Shown: positions 56,094 through 64,000 of the stretch, in pieces
Layout of the letters: each line of letters begins with the position of its first letter
Position numbering within the stretch: position 1 is the first letter of the stretch
Assembly (NCBI GenBank): GCA_033763695.1
Contig: JANRKB010000027.1
Span: 1 to 64,000 of the forward strand
Length of the DNA stretch: 64,000 nt
Reading direction: 5' to 3'
DNA from: JANRKB01 sp033763695
GTDB lineage: Bacteria > Planctomycetota > Phycisphaerae > Phycisphaerales > UBA1924
Program-made: the position numbers and the translations under genes
The notes under the pieces: generated by a model
Seen by the model: the letters and a program-made list of their open reading frames with translations, nothing else
The model's database searches: none
What the model was told of the DNA's origin: nothing

Positions 56094-56741
56094 ATGAGTC
56101 TCCACATGGTCGGTCGGCGCGGTCTGGTCGTTCTCGTTGCGGGTATGACGGCTGCGTTGGGCGGCGGATGCGCCAACAACGGCCCCTCCGGAGCGGGCGG
56201 CGGCATCACGTCGTCGAGCAATCGAACGCCGGGCATGTACAAGGCACCCGAGGCTGAGACAACGCAGTTGCTGCAGTTCGCCGATCAAGTCTCCGAGGCT
56301 CTCAGCGCCCGCATCAACTCGATTCCTGACATCACCGACACGAGCAAGCCCAAGGTGGTGATCGCGCTGGGCAACATCGACAACACGACGCGCACACCGA
56401 GCCGTGATTTCGCCGCGATCCGTCGTCGCGTCTTCACCCGCCTGGTGAACAGCAACCTGCGCCAGCACGCGGACATCATCGAGAACCTCGAGATCATGGA
56501 CGCGCAGAACGAGCGGTTCGCTCAGCCGAGCACGCCCGATCGTCTCGACGAAGGCAACTCGGGCGGACCCGCCCGCGTGGCACGCTGGAATCGTGATCGC
56601 ACCTACATCATCAACGGCACCTTCAGCGAACTCCTGCGGGGCGACGTGTCGACGTATCTGTTCGACATGACGCTGACGCAGTTGTCGACCGGTCGTATCG
56701 AGTTCGCCGAGCAGTACGACTTCAAGCAGGAACGTCGCTGA
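56094..56741 (+). CDS. LpoB-like lipoprotein (penicillin-binding protein activator family)
   Basis: A 215-residue lipoprotein: the signal (MSLHMVGRRGLVVLVAGMTA, then ALGGGC) puts the lipid Cys near position 26. The mature part has the LpoB/COG3417 fold pattern: KPKVVIALGNIDNTTRTPSR, then FAAIRRRVFTRLVNSNLRQH and later YIINGTFSELLRGDVSTYLF. E. coli LpoB reaches from the outer membrane to activate the peptidoglycan synthase PBP1b. It is the first gene of an apparent operon with a second LpoB-like gene, COG3014, YcfL-like and an exported protein. A sigma-70-type promoter lies at 55977-56005. Confidence 0.75.
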   Translation: MSLHMVGRRGLVVLVAGMTAALGGGCANNGPSGAGGGITSSSNRTPGMYKAPEAETTQLLQFADQVSEALSARINSIPDITDTSKPKVVIALGNIDNTTRTPSRDFAAIRRRVFTRLVNSNLRQHADIIENLEIMDAQNERFAQPSTPDRLDEGNSGGPARVARWNRDRTYIINGTFSELLRGDVSTYLFDMTLTQLSTGRIEFAEQYDFKQERR

Positions 56742-56771
56742 GTTCCGGTTGCCTGAGGGTGGGGTGTCAAC

Positions 56772-57377
56772 ATGAGTATCACCTTTGGTCGGTTCGCGAT
56801 GGCGGCAGGTCTGTCAGCCGCGCTTGTGTTGGGCTGGGGCTGCGAGGCTCCGCCGCGCACGACGCGCTTGCAGGCCGCGGATCTGGAAGTCGCCGCCGGA
56901 ACCGTGGCGGAGCAGCTCGCGGCAAGTCCCTTCATGTCCTCGCGCGGGGCTGATGCTCCGCCGATCCTGCTCGCGCTGGAGCCGGCGACCAATGCGTCGA
57001 GCGACCGGCTCTCGCGCGTTGATCGCCTGGGAATCGTCACCCGCGTGGCGTACACCCCGGCGATGCAGGATCTCTTCCGCGCCAGGAACGTCGGCATGCG
57101 CGTCTATCAGCAGGACGAAGGCACGATCCGCCGGTATTCGATGGGCGATCCCAAGATCATGGCCGCGCTCCGCGCGGGCGAGCAACCGACGCATTTGCTC
57201 CGCGCGGAAGTGCGCTCGCTCACGCGCCAAGCGGGCGAAGGATCGCGCGAGCCGTCCACGCTGCGCGCCGACACTTACTTGATCGCGTACTCGATTGTCG
57301 AACTCAGGACGGGTCGAGTCGAGTGGACCGGCGACTATGACTTCAAGCGCTACGCCAAGGGTTTGACGGTCGACTGA
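56772..57377 (+). CDS. Second, divergent LpoB-like lipoprotein
   Basis: A 201-residue lipoprotein with a signal MSITFGRFAMAAGLSAALVL ending in GWGC. The middle part (SDRLSRVDRLGIVTRVAYTP) resembles the preceding LpoB-like protein in order of strands and helices, and both end with an RVEWTGDYDFK or RIEFAEQYDFK motif, which supports common origin by duplication. The N-terminal ligand region is changed. It starts 30 bases after the first gene, with GGGGTG upstream. The role is probably related; which one contacts a synthase is unknown. Confidence 0.65.
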   Translation: MSITFGRFAMAAGLSAALVLGWGCEAPPRTTRLQAADLEVAAGTVAEQLAASPFMSSRGADAPPILLALEPATNASSDRLSRVDRLGIVTRVAYTPAMQDLFRARNVGMRVYQQDEGTIRRYSMGDPKIMAALRAGEQPTHLLRAEVRSLTRQAGEGSREPSTLRADTYLIAYSIVELRTGRVEWTGDYDFKRYAKGLTVD

Positions 57378-57456
57378 CCACGGTGCGAGCGTGCAGTGGG
57401 GCGCTCGGACTCAAGAAACGCAACGACTGGCGACGCGAGCAGAATGAGGGCGGAGG

Positions 57457-59244
57457 ATGATGGGCAATCTGCAAAAATCTCTGGCGGGTCTTTGGTCGAT
57501 CCTCGCGATCGCCGGGGCATTGGTCGCTTCGGGGTGCTCGGCCTATCAGCCCGACGCTGGCGTGGTCGCGCTCGTCGCCGGGGACGAGTTTGGCCGTGCC
57601 CGCGAGCGCGTCGCGCTGGGCGCAAAACCGCAGCCCTCGGATCGCGATTTCATTCTGAATCGGATGAAGCTGCTGACGCTCGCCGTCGCCGACGGCGTGC
57701 CCGAGGCGAGCGAGGCGTACGCCGATCGTCTCTATGACATGCTTCGGTCACAGGGCCTCAATGTGGACAAGACGATCAGCACGTTCATCGCGGGCGAGAG
57801 CGCGACACGCGTCTACAAGGGCGAGCCGTACGAGCAGGCTCTGGCGTATTCCTACGTGTCAATCTTCGACGCCACGCAAGGCGAATGGGGCAACGCCCGT
57901 GCTTCCGCCGACGATTCGCTCTTTCTCCTCCGCGACTTCAGCGACGCACTTCACAAGTCCGCCGCACGAGATTCAGATACGGCGGACGACCGCACGTCGC
58001 CCTCGTCCCAGGTGCGTGAGCGCGAAGCACTCATCCGCGCCTCCGGCAATCGCAGCTCAGGTGCAGACTCACTCGGCGTGGATTATCGCGCCGTGGCTTC
58101 GGACTTCGAGTTCGGTTACGTGATGAAGGCGATCGCGGCACGCTCCCTCGGCGAGAACGAGGAACTGCGCGACGCGGTGAACACGCTCAAGCAGGTTGCG
58201 CCTGCTCTCGCAAGTCTTGCCGACACGATCGCCACAGGGAACTACAACACCGTGCTCGTGTGCACCTACGGCACGCCGCCCCGCAAGACCGGTTCGGGCA
58301 TGGACAACGCGATCGCGATCTATCCGCCCACGACGATGTCAGACGCAAACGCGCTGCTGGTCACCGCGGGTGGGCGTACAAGCCAGTGGCCCGTGGTGAC
58401 GGATGTCAATCGCATGGCCGCGGATGTCCGGTGGAACAACCTTGAGGACATGCGTCTGGCCAAGAGCTACATCGGTACCGGACTTGTCGTGGGTGGCGCG
58501 GCGGTGGCGGTGTCGTCAAATGACCGCGGTGCGCAGTTGGCCGGTCTTGGTGCCGCGCTCGCGGGCCTGGCGATGAAGGCGACTGCCGCGGTCGACACAC
58601 GCCATAACGAAACATTCCCGCAGCGTTTCTACGTTGCTCTGCTCTCACTGCCAGAAGGTGACGTGCCGCTCTCGGTTCAGATCGAGGACAAGCCCGAAAC
58701 CCAGGTGTCCTTGCCCATGGTCCAAGGGCCTCGCGCGACCGCGCCACGCGGCACGATCGCGCTGCATTACGTGCGTCTGCCGATGCGTCAGGTTGCCTGG
58801 GCGGGCGCGTCGGGCGTGAAGTATGCCAACGACGCCACCGGCGATCTCGCGCAGCCGACGCTGCCCTACATCCTCGGCGGGCGCTGTGTTCGCGTGCCGA
58901 CGCCCGAGCGCATGGCCGCGTACTACGCCGCGGGTCTCCCGCGCGATGTGACGCTGGATCAACTGTTCGACGTCTATCGCGAAGAAGGCATCATGATCGT
59001 CGGCGTCAGCGACATCGGCGAGCCGCAGCGGCACGTGCTCGAGGGCGGCAACTGGATCTATACGCCTCAGACAGCGTCGGTTGGGTTTGTGCGCCTGCTT
59101 TGTGCAGACCATCCCGCCTACATCGCACGCTCGGCCGCCGCCCAGGAACTGATCTCGCGCATCGCCAGCGGCGGTGCAAAGCCCGTCTCGTCGAACACAG
59201 CCGCTCCGACACGCGAAGAACGTGTGACGACCGCGGCACGATGA
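57457..59244 (+). CDS. COG3014-like TPR lipoprotein of the LpoB/YcfL operon
   Basis: A 595-residue lipoprotein (signal MMGNLQKSLAGLWSILAIAG, lipobox-like ASGC near 27). The N-terminal half has helical repeats and an acidic helix-rich segment that reads as TPR-like (GEPYEQALAYSYVSIFDATQ). The C-terminal half is beta-rich, with ALAGLAMKATAAVDTRHNET and later DVPLSVQIEDKPETQVSLPM. COG3014 proteins are found beside LpoB-like and YcfL-like genes in gammaproteobacteria, which is how I place it; the identification relies more on this context than on motifs. Third gene of the operon. Confidence 0.65.
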   Translation: MMGNLQKSLAGLWSILAIAGALVASGCSAYQPDAGVVALVAGDEFGRARERVALGAKPQPSDRDFILNRMKLLTLAVADGVPEASEAYADRLYDMLRSQGLNVDKTISTFIAGESATRVYKGEPYEQALAYSYVSIFDATQGEWGNARASADDSLFLLRDFSDALHKSAARDSDTADDRTSPSSQVREREALIRASGNRSSGADSLGVDYRAVASDFEFGYVMKAIAARSLGENEELRDAVNTLKQVAPALASLADTIATGNYNTVLVCTYGTPPRKTGSGMDNAIAIYPPTTMSDANALLVTAGGRTSQWPVVTDVNRMAADVRWNNLEDMRLAKSYIGTGLVVGGAAVAVSSNDRGAQLAGLGAALAGLAMKATAAVDTRHNETFPQRFYVALLSLPEGDVPLSVQIEDKPETQVSLPMVQGPRATAPRGTIALHYVRLPMRQVAWAGASGVKYANDATGDLAQPTLPYILGGRCVRVPTPERMAAYYAAGLPRDVTLDQLFDVYREEGIMIVGVSDIGEPQRHVLEGGNWIYTPQTASVGFVRLLCADHPAYIARSAAAQELISRIASGGAKPVSSNTAAPTREERVTTAAR

Positions 59245-59313
59245 AGTGAACCGAACCCCACGCGTCGAGACGCCCGTGTAAGGCGCCGACGTACGCAACC
59301 GGAGTGATTGAAG

Positions 59314-59748
59314 ATGAAGAGCGTTGTTGCCCCAACCGTCCTGACCGTCAGCCTCGCCCTTGGCGGCGCGATGTACGCCGGAGGATGCGACACGGTCCAC
59401 GCACCCTCGACGCCGACGCTCGACAAACTGCCAGCGCAGTCGTACCCAAAGGTCGCGGTGCTTGATGGCGAACTCGCCCGCGCGCTGGCGATCGATCCGA
59501 GCATGGTGGTTGTGACGCCCACCGACGGCAACAACCCGATGTCCGTCTCGGTGCCGATCCGCTCGCTGGTCGACAACACCATGCGGATGGAACACTGCTT
59601 CATCTGGTTCGACGCCCAAGGCCGCGAGGTCCGGCGCACCGTGTGGAAGCGTCAGGACGTCGATCCGCGCGTGCAGATCAAACTGCAGTCCAACGCGATC
59701 GACACGCGCAGCGTGGATTGGCGTCTGGAGATCCGCTCGGCGTTCTGA
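59314..59748 (+). CDS. YcfL-like (DUF1425) lipoprotein
   Basis: A 144-residue lipoprotein, signal MKSVVAPTVLTVSLALGGAM then YAGGC. The DUF1425 pattern is visible: a beta strand of the form SVPIRSLVDNTMRMEHCFIW, FDAQGREVRRTVWKRQDVDP and a last NAIDTRSVDWRLEIRSAF. In E. coli ycfL lies next to lpoB. The ATG at 59314 has GGAG some bases upstream. It is the fourth gene of the operon. Confidence 0.75.
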   Translation: MKSVVAPTVLTVSLALGGAMYAGGCDTVHAPSTPTLDKLPAQSYPKVAVLDGELARALAIDPSMVVVTPTDGNNPMSVSVPIRSLVDNTMRMEHCFIWFDAQGREVRRTVWKRQDVDPRVQIKLQSNAIDTRSVDWRLEIRSAF

Positions 59749-59863
59749 GTCGCGAGCGGCTCGCGTCGGACCGAAGTAGTTCAAGATGTTCGGCCCAGGG
59801 TGCCGTGTTTCGCTTCTGCGTATGTGCAGTCAAGTGGGTGGCAGTCAAGGAGGTCGTTCGGTC

Positions 59864-61873
59864 ATGTTCAGGTCGCTCATGGCAGCGGTGGTCGCGTCGT
59901 GTCTGCTTGTTCCGGTGTCGGGTTCACTCGCACAGGGCCAGCGCCCCAGCATGCAGCCCGAGCCCGAGCCGGTGGAGGAAGGGCCAAATGTTGCGAAGTG
60001 GCGTGATGCGTATGCCCACGCCGGCAGGCCGCGCGTGATGCTGCTGGTCGCACAGGCGTCGGCGTCGGTTGATCCGCTCGATATGGAGTCGCTGCTCAAG
60101 CTGCAAGACGAGGGCGGCGTCAGCGCGAAGATCTCGTCGTCGATCCTGGAAGTGCTTGGTGATCCGCATGCCGATGCTGAGATCATTGATCGGGCCGCCC
60201 TGATCAATGCGATCAAGCGTGCGAGCGCGAACCGGGCGCAGGCAGGTGATGCGGATTCGATTCAGATCATCGGTCGCGAGCTTGCCGCGGATCTGGCGAT
60301 CGTCGTCAAGCTGTTGCCCTCGCAGCGGCCCGGCTCAGACTTTTCGGTGACGTTCGACACGCGCGATCTGAGCCGCGGACGTCGCGGGATGTCATTCATC
60401 TTCGACTGGAAGGGCGGATCGGACGCCGTCAACATCAAGAACAACTCGCGGGCGATGGCGCGGAAGTTCATCAATGACTTCGCCGAGCGTGCGACCATGC
60501 CGCGCCGCTTCACGCTGCGGATCCTCGGCCTGACCGAGACCAGCGAGCAGACGCAGGCGTACAAGGCGATCCGCGAATCACGCGAGTTTGTCAAGAGCTT
60601 GATCAGCCGCGGCAGTGACACCGTCCCTGATCTCCGCAACCCGCGGCAGAGCGTCGCGGCGTCGCAGTACGAGGTGACGCTCGCGGACGCCGCCGACGCG
60701 GACGCGATCATCGTGCAGGACGGGATCGAAACCGCGCTCAAGCGCGTCTTCCCCGACCGCACGCTTCAGACGCTGCAGACCGAGCGCGGGTCGATCATGG
60801 TGCAGCTCTTTCCGCGTAAGGTCGGCGACGCCGTCGCAACCGCCGAAGACTGCTCGCTGATTCTCCTTGACGATGAAGCCGGAAAGACCGCACGCGCGGA
60901 GCTGAAGTCGCTGTACGACGCCCGCAACGCGCCGCGCGTGGCAATTCTGTGCAATCGTCCGCTGACGCCGCGTGAGCGCAAGGCTCTCGAATCCAAAGGC
61001 GGCGTCGGAAACATCGACAACCTGATCGTCATCGGCGGCCATGATGCCACGGGGATCGATCAGGCTGGCGGCAAGGTCGTGATCGGAGCGGACGAGGACT
61101 TCCTCAGCCCCAGCGAACTTGAGCAGAACGCCCGCGAGATGGAGCGGGCTCTCTCGGAGATCTTCAATCAGAATCTCGGGTTCACGCGGCTGATCTCTCC
61201 CGATGTCGCTCGCGCCAGCGCGGTCGCCGAACTCTCCGGCAAGCTCGCCACGCAGGGCGGCGCGATCGATCAGAATGAACTGCTCGCCCTCCTCAAGAAG
61301 CTCGATCTGGCCGACGTGGTGATCCTCGGCACCGGCCGCATCAGCGGCATCGAGCAGCGATACAGCTTCGAGGCTGTCAATCTCCGCGACGCTATCAAAA
61401 TCGGCTTCGGCGACACCCGCTACAACCCGTTCGCGCGTGATCGCGACCCGGCTGCGGTGCTTGCGGAACTGCGTGCCAAGGCCGCGGCAGATCTCGCCGG
61501 TGCATCGCGGCGTGTCTCGCTGATCGCAAACGACGAGATCACCAAGATGGCCCGCGAGGCGACCTCAAAGCTCGCGTGCACGATGATCACCAACTGGCGA
61601 GCGCCCGCGGAGATGGACATCGTCGTCAGCGGCCTCGAGAACCAGAGCCAGCTTGACCAACTCGTCGAGCAGATCCGCAAGGGCGGCGGCATGCTCGAGG
61701 TCGTCGGCAGCACGACGTACCAGGACAGCACGGGCCGCTTCCGTCTTCGCTATCGCAGTCACGCGGACGCCGTTCCCGCCGAGCTTCAGCGGGTCAGTGC
61801 GAGCCTGCCGTTCGCGCTGACGGTTGCGGGCAAGAGCGACACGGCGACCGAGCTCCGCGTCGGCAAACGCTAA
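59864..61873 (+). CDS. Exported protein of unknown function at the end of the LpoB-like operon
   Basis: A 669-residue secreted protein with a signal peptide (about 1-23, ending SGSLAQG) and AAGGAGG upstream of the ATG at 59864. Two regions look alike: an N-terminal RVMLLVAQASASVDPLDMES with IIDRAALINAIKRASANRAQ, and a second region near 430-530 (DEDFLSPSELEQNAREMERA, then ISPDVARASAVAELSGKLAT and LDLADVVILGTGRISGIE), both similar to the strand-helix order of LpoB/CsgG-type proteins. I infer a tandem of such domains plus a C-terminal domain with MDIVVSGLENQSQLDQLVEQ. Its position suggests a partner of the lipoproteins. Confidence 0.65.
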   Translation: MFRSLMAAVVASCLLVPVSGSLAQGQRPSMQPEPEPVEEGPNVAKWRDAYAHAGRPRVMLLVAQASASVDPLDMESLLKLQDEGGVSAKISSSILEVLGDPHADAEIIDRAALINAIKRASANRAQAGDADSIQIIGRELAADLAIVVKLLPSQRPGSDFSVTFDTRDLSRGRRGMSFIFDWKGGSDAVNIKNNSRAMARKFINDFAERATMPRRFTLRILGLTETSEQTQAYKAIRESREFVKSLISRGSDTVPDLRNPRQSVAASQYEVTLADAADADAIIVQDGIETALKRVFPDRTLQTLQTERGSIMVQLFPRKVGDAVATAEDCSLILLDDEAGKTARAELKSLYDARNAPRVAILCNRPLTPRERKALESKGGVGNIDNLIVIGGHDATGIDQAGGKVVIGADEDFLSPSELEQNAREMERALSEIFNQNLGFTRLISPDVARASAVAELSGKLATQGGAIDQNELLALLKKLDLADVVILGTGRISGIEQRYSFEAVNLRDAIKIGFGDTRYNPFARDRDPAAVLAELRAKAAADLAGASRRVSLIANDEITKMAREATSKLACTMITNWRAPAEMDIVVSGLENQSQLDQLVEQIRKGGGMLEVVGSTTYQDSTGRFRLRYRSHADAVPAELQRVSASLPFALTVAGKSDTATELRVGKR

Positions 61874-61891
61874 ACTCGCGTGCTCACATCC

Positions 61892-61928
61892 ACGCCCCGG
61901 GGCCACTTTCCCAGGGGCGTTTCGCTTT
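61892..61928 (+). terminator. Terminator of the LpoB-like operon
   Basis: Stem ACGCCCC / GGGGCGT (61892-61898 with 61914-61920), then TTCGCTTTTT. It lies 19 bases after the last stop. Confidence 0.8.
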
Positions 61929-62029
61929 TTGCACAGTCTTTGCGCTCGCGGCCTCGCCGCGGCCTCCAAGGACCTGAGCTGCGCGGTAGTCTGACGCGTC
62001 TGAGGTCCCCGGGGATGATGGAGTGAGTG

Positions 62030-63043
62030 ATGGATCAGCAAACCAAGTCGGGTTCTCTGGATCGACGTGATGTGCTGCGTGCCGCCGGCGTGCTTGCCGC
62101 GGGGGCGGCGTTGGGCTCGCTGGGCGCGTGCGCTCAGGGCCGCGCGACCGCGGCGACGGGAGACGCCGGTGCCGCGGGCCGCCGACGCGTGCTGCGCGTC
62201 GCCCACATGACCGACACGCATGTGCAGCGCGAACTCAAGGGCGATGAAGGTCTCGCCGCGTGCCTGCGGCACGCCCAATCGCTCAAGGACAAGCCCGATC
62301 TGATTCTCACCGGTGGCGACAACATCTTCGATGCCTTCGACCAGGGCGAAGGCCGCGCCCGTGAACTCTTCACGCTGTGGCAGCGTGTCTGCCGCGATGA
62401 ATGCTCCATCCCGATGGAGCACTGCATCGGTAACCACGACATCTGGGGCTGGAACCGCTCACGCAGCAAGACCAGCGGCACTGAAGCCAACTACGGCAAG
62501 AAGTGGGCGATGGAAGTCTTCGGCCTCACGTCGCCTTATCGCTCCTTTGATCGCGCGGGCTGGCACTTCGTCGTGCTCGACAGCGTGCAGCACGACCCCG
62601 AGAATCCCGACGGCTACATCGCCGGCCTCGATGATCAGCAGTTCGAGTGGCTCAAGCAAGATCTCTCGCGTCTGCCCGCGGGCACGCCCACGCTGGTGCT
62701 CTCGCACATCCCGATCATCTCCGCCACCGCCCTGTTTGAGAGCAGGGAGCCCAAGAGCATCAAGCGATCGATCCCTGCGGGTTGGATGTTCACCGATGCG
62801 ATGCGCGTCAAGACCCTGTTCTCGCAGCATCCGACCGTCAAGCTCTGCATCAGCGGGCATATGCACTTGGTTGATCGCGTCGACATCTCGGGCGTGACGT
62901 ACCTCTGCAATGGTGCCGTCTCCGGCGCGTGGTGGAAGGGCAAGCACCAGGATTGCGTTGAGGGCTACGCGCTGCTCGACCTCTACAGCGACGGCAAGGT
63001 GGAATGGACCTACATGCCCTATGGCTGGCAGGCGAAGGGATGA
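62030..63043 (+). CDS. Tat-exported metallophosphoesterase
   Basis: A 337-residue calcineurin-like phosphoesterase. The N-terminus has a twin-Arg motif, LDRRDVLRAAGVLAAGAALG, with a following SLGAC that could be a lipobox, so it may be a Tat lipoprotein. Metal ligands are VAHMTDTHVQRE (D-x-H), LTGGDNIFDAF (GD), CIGNHDIWG (GNHD), VLSHIP (H) and ISGHMHL (GHxH). The two-metal site hydrolyses phosphate monoesters or diesters. The substrate is unknown. ATG at 62030 is preferred over a GTG 3 bases upstream. Confidence 0.88.
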   Translation: MDQQTKSGSLDRRDVLRAAGVLAAGAALGSLGACAQGRATAATGDAGAAGRRRVLRVAHMTDTHVQRELKGDEGLAACLRHAQSLKDKPDLILTGGDNIFDAFDQGEGRARELFTLWQRVCRDECSIPMEHCIGNHDIWGWNRSRSKTSGTEANYGKKWAMEVFGLTSPYRSFDRAGWHFVVLDSVQHDPENPDGYIAGLDDQQFEWLKQDLSRLPAGTPTLVLSHIPIISATALFESREPKSIKRSIPAGWMFTDAMRVKTLFSQHPTVKLCISGHMHLVDRVDISGVTYLCNGAVSGAWWKGKHQDCVEGYALLDLYSDGKVEWTYMPYGWQAKG

Positions 63044-63061
63044 CCGCGCTGTAGACGTGAC

Positions 63062-63913
63062 TCACGCAGACATCGCTTGTCCAAGTTCAACCCCGCGGGC
63101 ACGAGCCGCATCGAACGCGCGCTGCAGAAGTGCCATGGCGTTCGCATCCTCAAGCACGCCGGTTGCCGCGGCGGTCGTGCCGCCTTTGCTCGTCACCGCG
63201 GCCCGTAGCGACGCGGCATCGTGTTCGGACGTCTCCAGCAGCAAGCCCGACCCCGCGAGCGTTGCACGCACGATGCGTTCCGCCGCCGCAGGCTCGAAGC
63301 CGAAACTGGTGGCTGCTTTCGTCATCGCCTCGGCGAGGTAGAACAGATACGCCGGGCCCGAGCCTGCGATCGCCGTAAACGCGTCCATGAGCGATTCGTC
63401 GATGCGCTCGACGCACGGCCCGATCGCCGCAAAAAGCCGGAGCGCAAGCTGCTCGTCGGCGTCCGTGGCCCCGGCACTTCGCGCCACGGCGGTCGCTCCA
63501 TGCCCGATCGATGCGGGGAGATTCGGCATGACGCGCACGACGCGACATGAGCCGCCGAGCTTCTCGCGTACAACGCTGCCCGGCATGCCGGCGAGAATCG
63601 AAATGACCAGCCGCGAGCCGAGCGAGCGTGAAATCTCTTGCGCGACGACCGCGAGCGACTGCGGCTTCACTGCAAGCACGATCGCTGTGTTCTCTGGTGC
63701 GTTGGCAAGACCCCCGAGGGCACTCTCAAACGTCGCGACGCCCATCGATGCCAGTGCGGCACGCTTGGCCGCGTCAGGCTCCGCGACGCTGACGCGCGAC
63801 GCGATCAGCACGCCCGCGTTGAGCCCGCCGCGGATGATCGCGTTTGCCATGTTGCCGCCACCCACAAAGAGCAGCGGGGCGGTGATCGCGGCGGATGATG
63901 AGGGCGTGGTCAT
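63062..63913 (-). CDS. proC: Pyrroline-5-carboxylate reductase
   Basis: The last enzyme of proline synthesis, 283 residues, the family length. The NAD(P)-binding start is PLLFVGGGNMANAIIRGGLN. AIVLAVKPQSLAVVAQEI and VVRVMPNLPASIGHGATAVA follow, then the C-terminal signature FTAIAGSGPAYLFYLAEAMT and AVTSKGGTTAAATGVLEDAN. The enzyme forms decamers of dimers in the cytoplasm. TACCAT ends 6 bases before the ATG and there is no Shine-Dalgarno. It is convergent with the phosphoesterase gene. Confidence 0.95.
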   Translation of the reverse strand: MTTPSSSAAITAPLLFVGGGNMANAIIRGGLNAGVLIASRVSVAEPDAAKRAALASMGVATFESALGGLANAPENTAIVLAVKPQSLAVVAQEISRSLGSRLVISILAGMPGSVVREKLGGSCRVVRVMPNLPASIGHGATAVARSAGATDADEQLALRLFAAIGPCVERIDESLMDAFTAIAGSGPAYLFYLAEAMTKAATSFGFEPAAAERIVRATLAGSGLLLETSEHDAASLRAAVTSKGGTTAAATGVLEDANAMALLQRAFDAARARGVELGQAMSA

Positions 63914-63919
63914 GCCGCG

Positions 63920-63925
63920 ATGGTA
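63920..63925 (-). promoter_or_regulatory. Candidate -10 element (TACCAT) of proC
   Basis: TACCAT ends 6 bases before the proC ATG; no Shine-Dalgarno is seen. Confidence 0.45.
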
Positions 63926-63937
63926 CCGCGGCGTGCC

Positions 63938-63973
63938 ACAAAAAACGCCGAGGCCCCTGTCGAGGCCTCGGCG
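63938..63973 (-). terminator. Minus-strand terminator at window end
   Basis: Stem CGCCGAGGCC / GGCCTCGGCG (63946-63955 with 63964-63973) with an A-run on the left, which reads as a U-tract on the minus strand. It implies a minus-strand gene ending just beyond it. Confidence 0.75.
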
Positions 63974-63980
63974 GTGTCAA

Positions 63981-64000
63981 TCAGGCTTGTGCTTCAACAA
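63981..64000 (-). CDS. Possible last codons of a minus-strand gene (partial)
   Basis: A TGA at 63983-63981 on the minus strand, preceded by codons for VEAQA, lies 7 bases before the terminator stem. Only 20 bases are visible, so the product cannot be named. Confidence 0.35.

Overview
The window is high-GC bacterial DNA and almost certainly comes from a planctomycete, most likely Phycisphaerae. Signs are a C-terminal zinc ribbon of the type CGYDLRG...RCPECG (956-1627), a PEP-CTERM-like surface protein, two eukaryotic-type Ser/Thr kinases with large fused modules, a cytochrome c-DUF2231 fusion, menaquinone synthesis by the futalosine route, and housekeeping genes scattered singly rather than in long operons. 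Gene density is high, with about 50 protein genes and one tRNA-Leu(GAG). I see no insertion sequence, prophage or CRISPR array.

Layout. 1-5.4 kb: end of mqnE, a zinc-ribbon membrane protein, rpmH (bL34, minus strand), rnc and dnaK. 5.4-11.4 kb: a secreted beta-propeller/amidohydrolase fusion, a glycosyltransferase and an unknown protein. 11.5-24.8 kb: tRNA-Leu, the PEP-CTERM-like protein, a kinase fused to a multi-pass membrane sensor, a racemase-like protein without the usual cysteines, hscB, two CNNM/CBS transporters, two unknown membrane proteins, a possible PD-(D/E)XK protein, a short uvrC, a coiled-coil zinc-ribbon protein and cdsA. 24.8-31.9 kb: smc, an aminotransferase, a STAS protein, a heptamer-repeat intergene and an ABC ATPase. 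31.9-38 kb: a minus-strand series DoxX, DinB, NRDE and ATP-grasp (the last three genes overlapping), then YHS, cytochrome c-DUF2231, elbB and a CusF-like lipoprotein. 38-49.5 kb: a TPR-kinase, mlaE, a TlyA-like methyltransferase, a CHASE/PAS hybrid histidine kinase, and mntA-hepT-purB overlapping end to end. 49.5-64 kb: a sigma factor with its probable membrane-anchored anti-sigma partner, holB, a methyltransferase, an SGNH hydrolase, a five-gene LpoB/COG3014/YcfL envelope operon, a Tat-exported phosphoesterase and proC.

The genes that seem to work together are: mntA-hepT, a toxin-antitoxin pair translationally linked to purB; the sigma/anti-sigma pair; the LpoB-like lipoprotein operon (56094-61873), which resembles gammaproteobacterial sets controlling a peptidoglycan synthase; and the DinB/NRDE/ATP-grasp cluster.

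The most interesting signal is not a gene. At least twelve genes on both strands have a TAnnnT hexamer 5-9 bases before the start codon and no visible Shine-Dalgarno sequence, so their transcripts may begin at or within a few bases of the start codon. Other genes here have clear Shine-Dalgarno sequences, which suggests two modes of translation start. All assignments come from reading the sequence; no database search was run.
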